64,000 nucleotides of DNA from Albidovulum sp. (GCA_030837825.1 JAUQYB010000091.1:1-64000); one strand, 5' to 3'; positions 1 to 9,066 are shown, counted from the first letter of the stretch. Notes: a model not told the origin generated them from the letters alone. Translations and numbers: made by a program.

Positions 1-1
1 T

Positions 2-418
2 CTCGAGAACGACGACTATTCGCCGATCCGCCCGCTGGTCGACTGGCTGCACTACAACGGCTTCTGCATGGTCACGAAGCCCGCCAAGGAATACACCGAC
101 AGCCAGGGCCGCCGGAAGGTCAAGGGCAACATGGACATCGAGTTGACCGTCGACGCGATGGAACTCGCGCCGCGGCTCGATCATGTCGTGCTGTTCTCGG
201 GCGACGGCGACTTCAAGCCGCTGGTGGAAAGCCTCCAGCGCCAGGGGGTGCGTGTCTCGGTTGTCTCGACGATCCGCTCGCAGCCGCCGATGATCGCCGA
301 CGAGTTGCGCCGCCAGGCCGACAACTTCATCGAGCTGGACGCGCTGCGCGACGTCATCGGCCGCCCGCCGCGCGAGCCCAGGGTCGAACGCGAGGAAGCC
401 GAGGCGGGGGACCGCTGA
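2..418 (+). CDS. NYN-domain (LabA/DUF88-like) protein, 5' end outside window
   Basis: The reading frame is open from base 2, so the N-terminus lies outside the window and 138 residues are visible. The stretch FSGDGDFKPLVE, followed by an SVVST strand and a leucine-rich helix, matches the second half of a NYN/PIN-like domain of the LabA/DUF88 family. In that family the paired aspartates belong to a metal site typical of putative RNA nucleases. The C-terminus is a charged tail (REPRVEREEAEAGDR). It ends about 100 bases before ispH on the same strand. The family assignment is fairly safe; the substrate is unknown. Confidence 0.8.
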   Translation, partial: LENDDYSPIRPLVDWLHYNGFCMVTKPAKEYTDSQGRRKVKGNMDIELTVDAMELAPRLDHVVLFSGDGDFKPLVESLQRQGVRVSVVSTIRSQPPMIADELRRQADNFIELDALRDVIGRPPREPRVEREEAEAGDR

Positions 419-517
419 GGCCCCGGCGAGAGCATCGGGACCGGCGGCACGGGGGGCCGCCGGTTGTGGGCATGCCGCGGTTCGGCTAGTGTCCCGCGCG
501 ACGTGACAGGACCAACG

Positions 518-1465
518 ATGCGCCAGCCCCTGACCCTCTATCTCGCCGCGCCGCGCGGCTTCTGCGCGGGTGTCGACCGCGCGATCAAGATCGTCGAGAT
601 GGCGCTGGAGAAATGGGGGGCGCCGGTCTATGTCCGCCACGAGATCGTGCACAACAAGTTCGTCGTCGACGGGCTCCGCGCGAAGGGCGCGGTCTTCGTC
701 GAGGAGCTGGACGAGGTGCCGGCCGACCGGCCGGTGATCTTCTCGGCCCACGGCGTGCCGAAGGCGGTGCCGGCAGAGGCGGCGCGGCGCGGCATGACCT
801 TCGTCGACGCGACCTGCCCGCTCGTCTCGAAGGTCCACATCGAGGCCGAGCGGCATTTCGAGAACGGCCTCCAGATGGTGATGATCGGTCATGCCGGCCA
901 CCCCGAGACGCTCGGAACGATGGGCCAGTTGCCCGAAGGCGAGGTGCTGCTGGTCGAGACGGTGGCCGACGTGGCGGCGATCGCGCCGCGCGATCCCGGG
1001 CGGCTCGCCTTCATCACCCAGACGACGCTGTCGGTCGATGACACCGCCGGCATCGTCGAGGCGCTGAAGGCGCGGTTCCCCGCCATCGTCGGGCCGCACA
1101 AGGAAGACATCTGCTATGCCACCACCAACCGGCAGGAGGCGGTGAAGGCGATCGCGCCGAAGATCGACGCGCTGCTGGTGATCGGCGCGCCCAACTCCTC
1201 GAACTCGAAACGGCTGGTCGAGGTCGGCCGTGCGGCGGGCTGCCCCTATGCCCAGCTTGTCCAGCGGGCGGAGGAGATCGACTGGCGGGCGCTGGATGCC
1301 CTGCGCGCAGTGGGCGTCACCGCCGGCGCGAGCGCGCCGGAGGTCTTGGTGAACGAAGTGATCGACGCTTTCCGCGCCCGGTTCGACGTGACGGTCGAGC
1401 CGGTGGAGACGGCGCGCGAGAACGTCGAATTCAAGGTGCCGCGCGTCCTGCGCGAACGGGTGTGA
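518..1465 (+). CDS. ispH: 4-hydroxy-3-methylbut-2-enyl diphosphate reductase
   Basis: IspH (LytB) is the cytosolic iron-sulfur enzyme that makes IPP and DMAPP in the last step of the MEP isoprenoid pathway. The protein has 315 residues, normal for the family. The three cluster-ligand cysteines sit in their usual contexts: GFCAGV (Cys16), DATCPLVSK, and the C-terminal [11 protein letters not shown] region preceded by [11 protein letters not shown] start at the ATG at 518, because the frame upstream to 464 has no family similarity and the protein beginning [19 protein letters not shown] is complete. It is a single gene ahead of the LysE-type exporter; no regulatory site is evident. Confidence 0.97.
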   Translation: MRQPLTLYLAAPRGFCAGVDRAIKIVEMALEKWGAPVYVRHEIVHNKFVVDGLRAKGAVFVEELDEVPADRPVIFSAHGVPKAVPAEAARRGMTFVDATCPLVSKVHIEAERHFENGLQMVMIGHAGHPETLGTMGQLPEGEVLLVETVADVAAIAPRDPGRLAFITQTTLSVDDTAGIVEALKARFPAIVGPHKEDICYATTNRQEAVKAIAPKIDALLVIGAPNSSNSKRLVEVGRAAGCPYAQLVQRAEEIDWRALDALRAVGVTAGASAPEVLVNEVIDAFRARFDVTVEPVETARENVEFKVPRVLRERV

Positions 1466-1549
1466 GGGCGCCACCGGAGCAGGCTTGACGGGCGAGCGCG
1501 CCGGCGGGCAGGATCGCACGTCCGCAGCCGCCCCACCGGGATCGCCCGC

Positions 1550-2155
1550 ATGTCGCCCGAGTTCCTCCTGACCGCCTTCGTCGTCTGCGTCTCGCCGGGC
1601 ATCGGCGTGGTCTACACGCTCTCCACCACGCTTGGCGGCGGCTTCCGCGCCGGCTTCTGGGCCGCGGCCGGCTGCACCCTCGCCACCGTCCTGCACCTCG
1701 GCGTGGCGATGGCGGGTCTGGCGGCGATCCTCCTGACCAGCGCGATCCTCTTCCAGGCTGTGAAGGTCGCAGGCGTCGCCTATCTGCTGTGGATGGCCTG
1801 GGCGGTGCTCCGCGGCACCGGCGGCATGGACATCACGCCGGGTGCGCCGGCGCCGGCGGCGCGGATCGTCCGGCGCGGCATCGTGCTCAATATCCTCAAC
1901 CCGAAGCTGCCCTTGTTCTTCGTCGCCTTCCTGCCGCAGTTCCTGCCCTCGACCGGCGCGACGCTCGTGCAGATGGCCGAGCTTGGCGCCGGTTTCTCGC
2001 TGATGACCTTCGCCACCTTCGTCCTCTATGCGCTTCTTGCCGCAGGCGGCCGGCAGGCGGTGCTGGGCCGTCCGCAGGTGATGACCTGGCTGCGCCGCGC
2101 CTTCGCCGCCTCGTTCGCGGCGCTTGGCGCAAGACTGGCGCTGGAGCGAGCCTGA
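1550..2155 (+). CDS. LysE/RhtB family amino-acid exporter
   Basis: This 201-residue inner-membrane protein begins [25 protein letters not shown], close to the LysE/RhtB signature near the first membrane helix (PGP in classical members, here SPGIGV). It has five to six hydrophobic helices. The central [19 protein letters not shown] segment is the most characteristic family motif. Such proteins export amino acids or homoserine-lactone-like compounds by proton antiport. It sits alone between ispH and rnhA, with 56 bases before rnhA. The substrate cannot be told from sequence. Confidence 0.92.
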   Translation: MSPEFLLTAFVVCVSPGIGVVYTLSTTLGGGFRAGFWAAAGCTLATVLHLGVAMAGLAAILLTSAILFQAVKVAGVAYLLWMAWAVLRGTGGMDITPGAPAPAARIVRRGIVLNILNPKLPLFFVAFLPQFLPSTGATLVQMAELGAGFSLMTFATFVLYALLAAGGRQAVLGRPQVMTWLRRAFAASFAALGARLALERA

Positions 2156-2211
2156 GGTGGACGCGGACGCCGGTCTCGGCTAAGCCCGCGGCGTCACGGA
2201 CCGGAGACACC

Positions 2212-2697
2212 ATGCCCGAGTTGTTCGCCTATACCGATGGCGCCTGTTCGGGAAACCCCGGCCCCGGCGGCTGGGGGGTGCTGATGCGGGCGATGGACGC
2301 CGGCACGGTCCTGCGCGAACGCGAGCTCAAGGGTGGCGAGGCCGAGACGACCAACAACCGGATGGAACTTCTGGCGGCGATCTCGGCGCTCGAGGCGCTG
2401 CGGCGGCCCTCGGCCATCACCATCGTCACCGACAGCGCCTATGTGAAGAACGGCGTGACCACCTGGATCCACGGCTGGAAACGGAACGGCTGGCGCACCG
2501 CCGACCGGAAGCCGGTGAAGAACCTCGATCTCTGGCAGCGGCTGGACGAGGCGCGGGGCCGCCACCGCGTGACCTGGGAATGGATCCGCGGCCACGCCGG
2601 CCACCCCGAGAACGAACGCGCAGACGAACTCGCACGCGCGGGGATGAAGCCCTTCAAGCCGGCGAAGGCGCGGGCCGGGGAAGGCGGCACCGGATGA
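2212..2697 (+). CDS. rnhA: Ribonuclease HI
   Basis: RNase HI degrades the RNA strand of RNA-DNA hybrids. The 161-residue protein has the complete type 1 core: [16 protein letters not shown] (first Asp), NNRMELLAA (Glu), TDSAYVKNG (second Asp) and [18 protein letters not shown] (handle His and last Asp). The start is the ATG at 2212; the longer upstream frame is a shadow of the LysE-type gene. Its stop codon overlaps the next gene's start as ATGA at 2694, so translation of the following membrane protein is probably coupled to it. Confidence 0.97.
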   Translation: MPELFAYTDGACSGNPGPGGWGVLMRAMDAGTVLRERELKGGEAETTNNRMELLAAISALEALRRPSAITIVTDSAYVKNGVTTWIHGWKRNGWRTADRKPVKNLDLWQRLDEARGRHRVTWEWIRGHAGHPENERADELARAGMKPFKPAKARAGEGGTG

Positions 2698-3314
2698 CGC
2701 TGCTCGAGGCGCTCGACTATGCCGCCGTCTTCGTCTTCGCGCTGACCGGGGCGCTGGCGGCGAGCCGGGCGCAGCTCGACATCGTCGGCTTCGCCTTCGT
2801 GGCAAGCCTGACCGCGGTGGGCGGGGGCACCACCCGCGACGTGATCCTCGACCGCAACCCGGTCTTCTGGGTGGCCGATCCCGCGATCATCGGCGTCGCG
2901 GTCGGCGCCGCGATCCTCGTCTTCTTCACCGCGCATCTCCTGGAAAGCCGGCTCAGGGTGCTGACCTGGCTCGACGCGCTGGCGCTGTCGGTGGCGGTGC
3001 CGGCGGGCGTCGGCGTCGCCCTGGCCACAGGCCAGCACTGGTCGGTGACGCTGATCATGGGGATCGCCACGGGATGCTTCGGCGGGCTGCTGCGCGACGT
3101 CGTCTGCAACGAGGTCCCGCTGGTCCTGAAGCAGGGGGAGCTTTACGTCACCGCCGCATTCGCGGGTGCCGGGGCCGCGGTTCTGGCGCTTCGGGTACTG
3201 CCGGCCGGCCCCGCCCTCCTGGCCTGCGCCGCGGTGACCTTCGCGCTCCGTGCGGGCAGCCTGACCTTCGGCTGGCGCCTGCCGGTCTACCGGGCGCGGC
3301 CGCCGCGGCGCTAG
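2694..3314 (+). CDS. TRIC/UPF0126 (YicG/YadS-type) membrane protein
   Basis: This 206-residue protein has two tandem glycine-rich halves typical of the YadS/YicG (TRIC cation channel-like) family. In the first half the conserved signature is [17 protein letters not shown] (around residues 40-57). In the second it is [18 protein letters not shown]. About seven hydrophobic helices are visible. Prokaryotic members are K+ channels or, in YicG-type members, linked to glycine uptake; the role here is not determined. It starts inside the last codons of rnhA (ATGA) and converges with the next gene, overlapping it by four bases. Confidence 0.88.
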   Translation: MTLLEALDYAAVFVFALTGALAASRAQLDIVGFAFVASLTAVGGGTTRDVILDRNPVFWVADPAIIGVAVGAAILVFFTAHLLESRLRVLTWLDALALSVAVPAGVGVALATGQHWSVTLIMGIATGCFGGLLRDVVCNEVPLVLKQGELYVTAAFAGAGAAVLALRVLPAGPALLACAAVTFALRAGSLTFGWRLPVYRARPPRR

Positions 3315-3556
3315 CGGCGGCCCTTGGGCCCGTAGGTTTCCCACAGCCAGATCAGCGCCATCGCGCCGAGGATCGCGCCCAGGAAGCCCGCCGCGAAACC
3401 GGTGACCGCCAGAAGAAGGCGCAACACGAAGCCGCCCACCAGCGCGCCGAGCACGCCGATGGCGATGGTGGTGACGAGATCGGTCTGAAGGTTCATCAGC
3501 CGCGTGGCGATGAGCCCCGCCGCGGCGCCGATGATGATGAGGGCGAGAACGGCCAT
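3311..3556 (-). CDS. GlsB/YeaQ/YmgE family small membrane protein
   Basis: The protein has 81 residues with three hydrophobic helices rich in Gly and Ala (IIIGAAAGLIA, TIAIGVLGALVGGFVL, GAILGAMALIWLWE). This is the shape and length of the transglycosylase-associated/GlsB stress-response membrane family, whose biochemical role is unsettled. A GGGGAG ribosome-binding site precedes the ATG. It is convergent with the TRIC-like gene, and the stop codons overlap by four bases. Upstream it is separated by about 60 bases from the end of fmt, so it is probably transcribed after the def-fmt cluster or from its own promoter. Confidence 0.85.
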   Translation of the reverse strand: MAVLALIIIGAAAGLIATRLMNLQTDLVTTIAIGVLGALVGGFVLRLLLAVTGFAAGFLGAILGAMALIWLWETYGPKGRR

Positions 3557-3616
3557 GCGCTGGCTCCCCGGTTGAGTCGCCCCGAATATGGCGGTTCGGC
3601 CGGCGTTTGGAAACGG

Positions 3617-4513
3617 TCAGCCGAGCCGCGGCGGCAGCACCAGCCCGCGCAGCGCCTCGGACGCCGGCATCGGCCGCCTGCCCTCGCGCTGCACCTCGGT
3701 GATCTCCACCGCGCCGGTGCCGCAGGCGATGGTGAAGCCTCCCATCACCTCGCCCGGCGCCCCCTGCCCCGGCGCGAGGCGCGATCGCAGAAGCTTCACC
3801 CGCTCTTCCCCGACCTGGACAAAGGCGCCGGGAAAGGGCGACAGGCCCCGGATCAGCCGGTCGACCTCGGCCGCCGGGCGTGTCCAGTCGACCCGCGCCT
3901 CGGCCTTGTCGATCTTGGCGGCATAGGTGACGCCCGCCTCCGGCTGCGGCACGGGAACGAACGTGTCGATCCGCGCCAGCGCCGTGACGATCGCGGCCGC
4001 CCCGATCGCCGCCAGCCGGTCATGGAGGTCGGCCGCCGTCTCTCCGGCGCCGATCGGCGTCCGGCTGGACAGGAGCACCGGCCCGGTGTCGAGCCCCGCC
4101 TCCATCCGCATGATCGAGACGCCGGTCTCGGCGTCTCCCGCGATGATCGCGCGCTGGATCGGCGCCGCCCCGCGCCAGCGCGGCAGGAGCGAGGCGTGGA
4201 TGTTGAGACACCCCTTCGCCGGCGCCTCGAGGAGCCGTTGCGGAAGGATCAGGCCATAGGCCACGACAACCGCCACATCGGCCTCCAGCGCGGCGAACTC
4301 CGCCTGCGCGTCCGCGCCCTTCAGGCTTGCCGGATGGCGCAGCCGAAGGCCGAGCGCCCCGGCCCGCGCCTCGACCGGCGACGGCCGCTCCTTCCGGCCC
4401 CGCCCGGCAGGACGCGGCGGCCGGGTATAGACGCAGACGATCTCGTGTGCCGCATGCAGCGCCTCGAGCGCGGGAACGGCAAACCCGGGCGTTCCCATGA
4501 AGATCACGCGCAT
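3617..4513 (-). CDS. fmt: Methionyl-tRNA formyltransferase
   Basis: Fmt formylates initiator Met-tRNA using 10-formyl-THF. The 298-residue protein begins [19 protein letters not shown], the family hallmark. It carries the folate-site segment [18 protein letters not shown] followed by [19 protein letters not shown], then the C-terminal tRNA-binding OB-type domain ([14 protein letters not shown] onward). I place the start at the ATG at 4513; the frame continues upstream only through the neighbouring gene. It lies 74 bases downstream of the degenerate deformylase gene on the same strand, forming a def-def2-fmt cluster. Confidence 0.97.
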   Translation of the reverse strand: MRVIFMGTPGFAVPALEALHAAHEIVCVYTRPPRPAGRGRKERPSPVEARAGALGLRLRHPASLKGADAQAEFAALEADVAVVVAYGLILPQRLLEAPAKGCLNIHASLLPRWRGAAPIQRAIIAGDAETGVSIMRMEAGLDTGPVLLSSRTPIGAGETAADLHDRLAAIGAAAIVTALARIDTFVPVPQPEAGVTYAAKIDKAEARVDWTRPAAEVDRLIRGLSPFPGAFVQVGEERVKLLRSRLAPGQGAPGEVMGGFTIACGTGAVEITEVQREGRRPMPASEALRGLVLPPRLG

Positions 4514-4545
4514 CTGCCGCTTCCTCCCCGGCTTCTTCGTTGCCC

Positions 4546-4584
4546 AAATACCCCGCGGGGGTCCCGGGGGCGCGAAGCCCCCGG
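4546..4584. repeat. REP-like GC palindrome between fmt and def2
   Basis: After an AAATA stretch come the palindrome CCCCGCGGGG (4551-4560) and a perfect hairpin, CCGGGGGC, loop GCGAA, GCCCCCGG (4564-4584). This arrangement resembles a short intergenic repeat that I recall as common in Rhodobacteraceae genomes. It lies inside the def2-fmt gap, so it could attenuate transcription or act in mRNA processing rather than end the transcript, because no T-run follows on the coding strand. Confidence 0.5.
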
Positions 4585-4587
4585 CCG

Positions 4588-5091
4588 CTAGCCGCGCTTC
4601 CTCAGCTTGTCGGACCTGGCGACCAGCATCTTGCGCCTGAGCGGCGACAGATGGTCGATGAACATCCGCCCCTCCAGATGGTCGATCTGGTGCTGAACGC
4701 TGGTGGCCCAGAGGCCGACGAAATCGCGGTCCTCGATCTCGCCCGCCTCGTTCAGGAACCGCACCGTCACCGCGCGCGGCCGCTCGATCACCGCCGAGAC
4801 GCCCGGCAGGTTCGGGCTCGCCTCCTCGTGCCGGCGCATCTGCACCGAGGCGTGGAGCACCTCGGGGTTGGCCATCCGCACCGCCTGGCCGCGCCTGTCT
4901 GAGCAATCGACGACGGCGAGGCGGAGCATGATCCCGATCTGCGGCGCGGCGAGCCCGTAGCCCGGCATCGCGTCCATCGTCTCGACCATGTCGTCCCAGA
5001 TCATGCGCACCGTCTCGGTGACCGCCGCCACCGGGTCCGCCGGGGTGCCGAGCCGCCTGTCGGGAAAGGGGACGAAGGGGCGGACCGTCAC
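4588..5091 (-). CDS. Degenerate peptide deformylase paralogue, probably inactive
   Basis: The 167 residues align along their whole length with peptide deformylase, but two of the three catalytic motifs are broken. Motif 1 is kept as [10 protein letters not shown]. Motif 2, normally EGCLS, reads EEASPNLPG, so the metal-ligand cysteine is gone. Motif 3, normally HExDH, reads HQIDH, so the catalytic glutamate is glutamine. Family knowledge says these residues are essential, so I infer a pseudoenzyme. The open frame and tight coupling (start overlaps the stop of the active def by four bases, ATGA) argue that it is kept for some other role. Confidence 0.85.
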   Translation of the reverse strand: MTVRPFVPFPDRRLGTPADPVAAVTETVRMIWDDMVETMDAMPGYGLAAPQIGIMLRLAVVDCSDRRGQAVRMANPEVLHASVQMRRHEEASPNLPGVSAVIERPRAVTVRFLNEAGEIEDRDFVGLWATSVQHQIDHLEGRMFIDHLSPLRRKMLVARSDKLRKRG

Positions 5092-5609
5092 AGCCGCGCC
5101 CGCTCGCGCTTCAGCTTCTCCATCTTGCGGGTGATGAGCTGGCGCTTCAGGGGCGTGAGATAGTCGATGAACAGCCGGCCGTTCAGGTGGTCGATCTCGT
5201 GCTGCACGCAGGTCGCCCAGAGACCGGCGAAACGCTCTTCCTGCGTGGCGCCGTCGAGGTCCATCCAGCGCACCGCCACCTCGGCCGGCCGCGTCACCTC
5301 GGCATACTGGTCGGGGATCGACAGGCAGCCCTCCTCGTAGGTGTTGAGCCCCTCCGACGCCCAGGTGACCTCGGGATTCAGAAGCACCATCGGCCGGGGC
5401 GCCGCGTCCTTGTCCTTGACGCAGTCCATCACGATGATCCGCGCCATGAGCCCGACCTGGGGCCCCGCGAGCCCGATCCCCGGCGCGTCATACATCGTCT
5501 TGAGCATGTCGTCGGCCGCCCGGCGCAGGTCCTTCGTGACGTGTGTCACGGGATCGGCGCGCTTCTTCAGCCGCGGGTCGGGGTGGATCAGGATCGGTCT
5601 CAGCGTCAT
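5088..5609 (-). CDS. def: Peptide deformylase
   Basis: This is the active deformylase, which removes the formyl group from nascent proteins. It has 173 residues with intact motif 1 ([10 protein letters not shown]), motif 2 (EEGCLSIP, with the metal-binding Cys) and motif 3 (QHEIDHL, with the HExxH metal site). It is the first gene of the minus-strand cluster def-def2-fmt, and its stop overlaps the start of the degenerate paralogue. The intergenic region upstream (5610-5862) is shared with the divergent PatB-like gene. Confidence 0.96.
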   Translation of the reverse strand: MTLRPILIHPDPRLKKRADPVTHVTKDLRRAADDMLKTMYDAPGIGLAGPQVGLMARIIVMDCVKDKDAAPRPMVLLNPEVTWASEGLNTYEEGCLSIPDQYAEVTRPAEVAVRWMDLDGATQEERFAGLWATCVQHEIDHLNGRLFIDYLTPLKRQLITRKMEKLKRERARL

Positions 5610-5669
5610 GGCGCCGATTTAGGCGATGGGGTGCTGGCATGCAATGGCGTGGGCCGGCCAGGTCGCATC

Positions 5670-5744
5670 GGGACAATGTTCCTAAATTTCGCAACACCAT
5701 AATACGATGTCGTAGCATTGCAGAAAATACAGGAACCATGTTCC
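5670..5744. promoter_or_regulatory. Two similar inverted repeats in the def/PatB divergent region
   Basis: GGGACAATGTTCC at 5670-5682 and GGAACCATGTTCC at 5732-5744 share the pattern GGxAC-xAT-GTTCC. The second is a perfect inverted repeat with 5-base arms. They lie 62 bases apart (about six helical turns) in an unusually AT-rich stretch between two divergent genes. They look like paired operator sites; the regulator is not known. Confidence 0.4.
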
Positions 5745-5862
5745 GACTTGATGAAAGGATACGGAACAAAGATGCCGATCCAATACGACGACGCGATTCT
5801 GCCCGATCCCCTTGCGCGGGACAAGAGGCCGGGACAGTGTCGGGCAAGCTGAGGGAGAGCCC

Positions 5863-7035
5863 ATGAGTTTCGACCAGATCATCGACCGCACCGGCACCCA
5901 TTCGGCGAAATGGGACATGATGGAGCCGCTCTACGGCGTGAGCCCGAAGGACGGCATCGCGATGTGGGTGGCGGACATGGACTTCCGCCTGCCGGCGAGC
6001 GTGCAGGCGGCGCTGGAGGCGATGGTGTCTCACGGCATCTACGGCTATTTCGGCGACGACCGCGCCTATCTCGACGCGATCCGCTGGTGGATGGCGCACC
6101 GCCACGGCTGGCAGGTCGAGCGCGAATGGATCTTCACCGCCCACGGGCTCGTCAACGGTGCGGCGCTCTGCGTCGATGCCTTCACCGAGGCCGGCGACGG
6201 CGTGGTGCTGATGACGCCGGTCTATCATGCCTTCGCGCGCGTCATCAAAGCCTCCGGGCGGCGCGTCGTCGAATGCGAGCTTGCCATCGAGGGCGGGCGG
6301 TATGTTCCCGACTTCGCCGCCTGGGACGCGATGATGACCGGCGCCGAGAGGATGATGATCCTCTGTTCGCCGCACAATCCGGGCGGCAGGGTCTGGACGG
6401 CCGAGGAGTTGCGCGGCATCGCCGATTTCGCCCGGCGCCACGACCTGATCCTCGTCTCCGACGAGATCCACCACGATCTCGTCGTTGCCGGCCAGCGCCA
6501 TCAGGTGATGGCGCTCGCCGCGCCCGACATTTCCGACAGGCTGATCACCCTGTCGGCCGCGACCAAGACCTTCAACATCGCCGGCGCCCATATCGGCAAC
6601 GTGATCATCGCCGACGAACGGCTCCGCGCCCGCTTCGCCGCGCGGGTGGCGGCCCTCGGCATCTCGCCCAACAGCTTCGGGATGCACATGGTGACGGCGG
6701 CCTATTCGCCCGAGGGCGCGGCCTGGGTCGATGCGCTGATGGCCTATGTCGACGGCAACCGGCAGGTGTTCGACGCGGGCATCGCCGCGATCCCGGGCCT
6801 CGCCTCGATGCGGCTCGAGGCGACCTATCTCGCCTGGGTCGATTTCAGCGGCACCGGCATGGACCCGGCCGAGTTCACCGCCCGCGTCGAGAAGGGGGCG
6901 CGGATCGCCGTCAACCACGGGCCGACCTTCGGCAAGGGCGGCGAAAGCTTCCTGCGGTTCAACCTCGCGACACCGCGGGCGCGCATCACCGAGGCGGTGG
7001 AGCGGCTTCAGGCGGCCTTCGCCGACCTGCAATGA
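5863..7035 (+). CDS. MalY/PatB-type PLP aminotransferase (C-S beta-lyase family)
   Basis: This is a 390-residue fold-type I PLP enzyme. The start MSFDQIIDRTGTHSAKWDMM and the segment WVADMDFRLP are diagnostic of the MalY/PatB subgroup, whose members cleave cystathionine or other C-S bonds. The PLP lysine is Lys235 in SAATKTFNIAG; the phosphate-binding and Asp motifs are SPHNPGGRVW and LVSDEIHHDL. The ATG at 5863 has a GAGGGAG ribosome-binding site 5 bases upstream, so I chose it over the longer frame. It converges with the next small gene. The natural substrate is unclear. Confidence 0.92.
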   Translation: MSFDQIIDRTGTHSAKWDMMEPLYGVSPKDGIAMWVADMDFRLPASVQAALEAMVSHGIYGYFGDDRAYLDAIRWWMAHRHGWQVEREWIFTAHGLVNGAALCVDAFTEAGDGVVLMTPVYHAFARVIKASGRRVVECELAIEGGRYVPDFAAWDAMMTGAERMMILCSPHNPGGRVWTAEELRGIADFARRHDLILVSDEIHHDLVVAGQRHQVMALAAPDISDRLITLSAATKTFNIAGAHIGNVIIADERLRARFAARVAALGISPNSFGMHMVTAAYSPEGAAWVDALMAYVDGNRQVFDAGIAAIPGLASMRLEATYLAWVDFSGTGMDPAEFTARVEKGARIAVNHGPTFGKGGESFLRFNLATPRARITEAVERLQAAFADLQ

Positions 7036-7039
7036 AGGG

Positions 7040-7390
7040 TCAGGCCCGCGGCAGATAGCCCACCGGCGCATCCTCGTCGCGGACGTAGTCGAGGGGCGGC
7101 GCATCGTGCGCCGCGGTCGAACGCTTCATCGTGCAGATCAGCTCTCCCGCCTCGACGGCGGAGGCAATGATCAGCGACTGGTAGAGGTGACGCGTCCCGT
7201 CGTAGATGTCGACGAGGCCGCGGATATGCTGCACCTGATCGGCGTCGAGCGCAAAGCCCGTGCCCCAGAACCGCAGGATCGGATAGACCTCCTCGCCGGC
7301 CAGCACCCTGAGCCGCGAGCGCCGCCTCAGGTCGCGCTTGCGCGCGGCATCGAGCCCCTCCTGCACGTCCTTCGGCAGAAAATCCGTCAT
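7040..7390 (-). CDS. Conserved-looking hypothetical protein
   Basis: I do not recognise this 116-residue protein. It begins MTDFLPKDVQEGLDAARKRDLRRRSRLRV, an amphipathic basic helix. A mixed alpha/beta middle (EEVYPILRFWGTGFALDADQ) and an acidic C-terminus (LDYVRDEDAPVGYLPRA) follow. There is no signal peptide or membrane helix. The ATG at 7390 is preceded by GAAGAGG, which favours it over the start nine codons upstream. It ends five bases from the stop of the convergent PatB-like gene. Codon use is like its neighbours, so I take it as real. Confidence 0.7.
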   Translation of the reverse strand: MTDFLPKDVQEGLDAARKRDLRRRSRLRVLAGEEVYPILRFWGTGFALDADQVQHIRGLVDIYDGTRHLYQSLIIASAVEAGELICTMKRSTAAHDAPPLDYVRDEDAPVGYLPRA

Positions 7391-7621
7391 CACACACCTC
7401 TTCCCCGGATCAAGCATGTGCCAGCCCCGGAAAAAATCAAGTCAAGGACGCCCGTTGGACCGACGGAGAGGCAAATGCGCATCGTCAGGGGGGCATTCTG
7501 CACGCTCCTGCGACAATGGCCGGCCCGGGTCGGCCCCCGCGCCCACGCCCACACGCCCACGACGACGGTTGCCACCGCCCGCCGGGACGCTAGTGTCGGG
7601 GCATCCTGTCCGGAGGTCCCG

Positions 7622-8806
7622 ATGCCCAGCGCCGCGCCCCGCTTCCGCTTCGCGTTCCTTGCGCTTTCCCTTGCCGCCCTGCCCGCCCCGGCGCGGGCCT
7701 GCGGCGGCGACTTCGGCGCCTTCGTCGCCGGGCTGAGGGAGGAGGCGCGCGCACGCGGCATCGCCGACGCGGTCGCGCAGGGGTTTCTCGCGGGGGCGCG
7801 GCAGGATGGGCGGGTCCTGAAGGCCGACCGGGCACAGGGCGTCTTCCGCAAGGATTTCGTGGAATTCTCCCGCTCTCTCATCAGCGCCGGGCGGCTCGGG
7901 ACCGGGCAGGCGATGGCGAAGAAGCATGCCGGAGTGTTCCAGCGGATCGGGCGGGACTACGGCATTTCCCCCGGCGTCCTTCTCGCCTTCTGGGCCTTCG
8001 AGACCGACTTCGGCGCGGTTCAGGGCGACTTCAACACCCGCGACGCGCTGGTGACGCTGGCGCACGACTGCCGCCGGCCCGAGCTGTTCCGGCCGCAGGT
8101 CTTCGCGGCGATGGAGCTCTTTGCGCGCGGCGATTTCGACCCGGCGCGGACGCGCGGCGCCTGGGCCGGCGAAATCGGGCAGGTGCAGATGCTGCCCGCG
8201 GACATTCTCAGGAACGGGGTCGATGGCGATGGCGACGGCCATGTCCGGCTCAAGACCTCGGCCGCGGATGCGCTGATGAGCGCGGCAAGGATGCTCCACG
8301 GTCTCGGCTGGCGGAAGGGCGAGCCCTGGCTGCAGGAGATCACCGTGCCAGACGGGCTCGACTGGTCGCGGACCGGGCTCAACCATCCGCGGCCGGTGGC
8401 GGAGTGGGAGGCGGCGGGGGTGCGGGGCCGCGCCGGTCCGTTGGCGCGCGGGCTTTCGGCGGCGGTGCTCTTGCCGATGGGGCGCAAGGGGCCGGCGTTC
8501 CTCGCCTATCCGAACTTCCGCGTCTATTTCGAATGGAACAAGAGTTTCGTCTATGTGACGACCGCCGCCTATTTCGCGACCCGCCTGGAAGGCGCGCCGG
8601 TCTACGACGCGGGTGCGCCCGAACCCGGCCTTTCGGCGAAGGAGATGACGCTCTTGCAGAAGAAGCTCGCCGCGAAGGGCCACGATGTCGGCGCCATCGA
8701 CGGCATTCTCGGCGAGAAGACGCGGGAAGCTGTGCAGCGGGAGCAGGCGCGTCTCGGTCTGCCGGCCGATGCCTGGCCGACGCAGGCGCTGCTCGGGCGG
8801 CTTTAG
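7622..8806 (+). CDS. Lytic murein transglycosylase (MltB family) with peptidoglycan-binding domain
   Basis: This is a 394-residue secreted enzyme that cleaves peptidoglycan glycan strands. Residues 1-24 form a signal peptide ending PAPARACGG. The SLT_2/MltB catalytic domain follows, with the catalytic Glu127 in FWAFETDFGAVQG and the characteristic GEIGQVQMLPADIL segment. The last 60 residues (LSAKEMTLLQKKLAAKGHDVGAIDGILGEKTREAVQ) are a PG_binding_1 domain. The start at 7622 is the only one giving an intact signal peptide. It appears to be a single gene, 18 bases before a small convergent gene. Confidence 0.94.
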   Translation: MPSAAPRFRFAFLALSLAALPAPARACGGDFGAFVAGLREEARARGIADAVAQGFLAGARQDGRVLKADRAQGVFRKDFVEFSRSLISAGRLGTGQAMAKKHAGVFQRIGRDYGISPGVLLAFWAFETDFGAVQGDFNTRDALVTLAHDCRRPELFRPQVFAAMELFARGDFDPARTRGAWAGEIGQVQMLPADILRNGVDGDGDGHVRLKTSAADALMSAARMLHGLGWRKGEPWLQEITVPDGLDWSRTGLNHPRPVAEWEAAGVRGRAGPLARGLSAAVLLPMGRKGPAFLAYPNFRVYFEWNKSFVYVTTAAYFATRLEGAPVYDAGAPEPGLSAKEMTLLQKKLAAKGHDVGAIDGILGEKTREAVQREQARLGLPADAWPTQALLGRL

Positions 8807-8824
8807 CGCGCCGGCCGTCCGGCC

Positions 8825-8956
8825 TCAGCAGGCGGTCGAGAAGAATTCGGCGACGGCACCGGCCTTGCAGGTCTTGGCGGCCTGAGCATGGCCAGGCTCC
8901 ATCCCGGCGAAGGCGAGCAGGAGGAACAGGCTGGCGAGGGAAACGGCTTCGCGCAT
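8825..8956 (-). CDS. Small secreted peptide, 43 aa
   Basis: This short reading frame has a strong GAAAGGA ribosome-binding site seven bases before its ATG. The product has a clear signal sequence (MREAVSLASLFLLLAFAGMEPGHAQA) with cleavage expected after AQA. That leaves a mature peptide of about 17 residues with two cysteines (KTCKAGAVAEFFSTAC). It converges with the transglycosylase gene and diverges from the formate dehydrogenase operon. I do not know a family. The combination of ribosome-binding site, signal peptide and paired cysteines supports a real gene. Confidence 0.6.
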   Translation of the reverse strand: MREAVSLASLFLLLAFAGMEPGHAQAAKTCKAGAVAEFFSTAC

Positions 8957-9045
8957 GACGGCATCCTTTCGGTTTGTTCACGTCCTGTTCTAGCCGTTAA
9001 CCATTAACGCCGGGTTATGACCGCGGGCGCGACGCGATGGCGAAA

Positions 9046-9066
9046 TTGATAGACATTCTCTATCAA
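9046..9066. promoter_or_regulatory. LysR/OxyR-like palindrome upstream of fdsG
   Basis: A perfect inverted repeat, TTGATAGA, five bases, TCTATCAA, contains ATAG-N7-CTAT, the layout of OxyR-type LysR sites. A weaker related half-site (TTAT-N7-CTAT, 9081-9095) lies about three helical turns downstream. The AT-rich setting and position 76 bases before fdsG suggest a regulator site for the formate dehydrogenase operon. No LysR gene is adjacent, so the regulator would act from elsewhere. Confidence 0.5.

Noticed and set aside
4546..4584. Palindromes between fmt and def2 as a CRISPR-like or attachment site
   Set aside because: Single copy in the window with no spacer pattern; fits a dispersed REP-like repeat.
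5774..5851. Short ATG frame (MPIQYDDAILPDP...) upstream of the PatB-like gene
   Set aside because: No ribosome-binding site, no similarity, and it overlaps the leader and promoter area.
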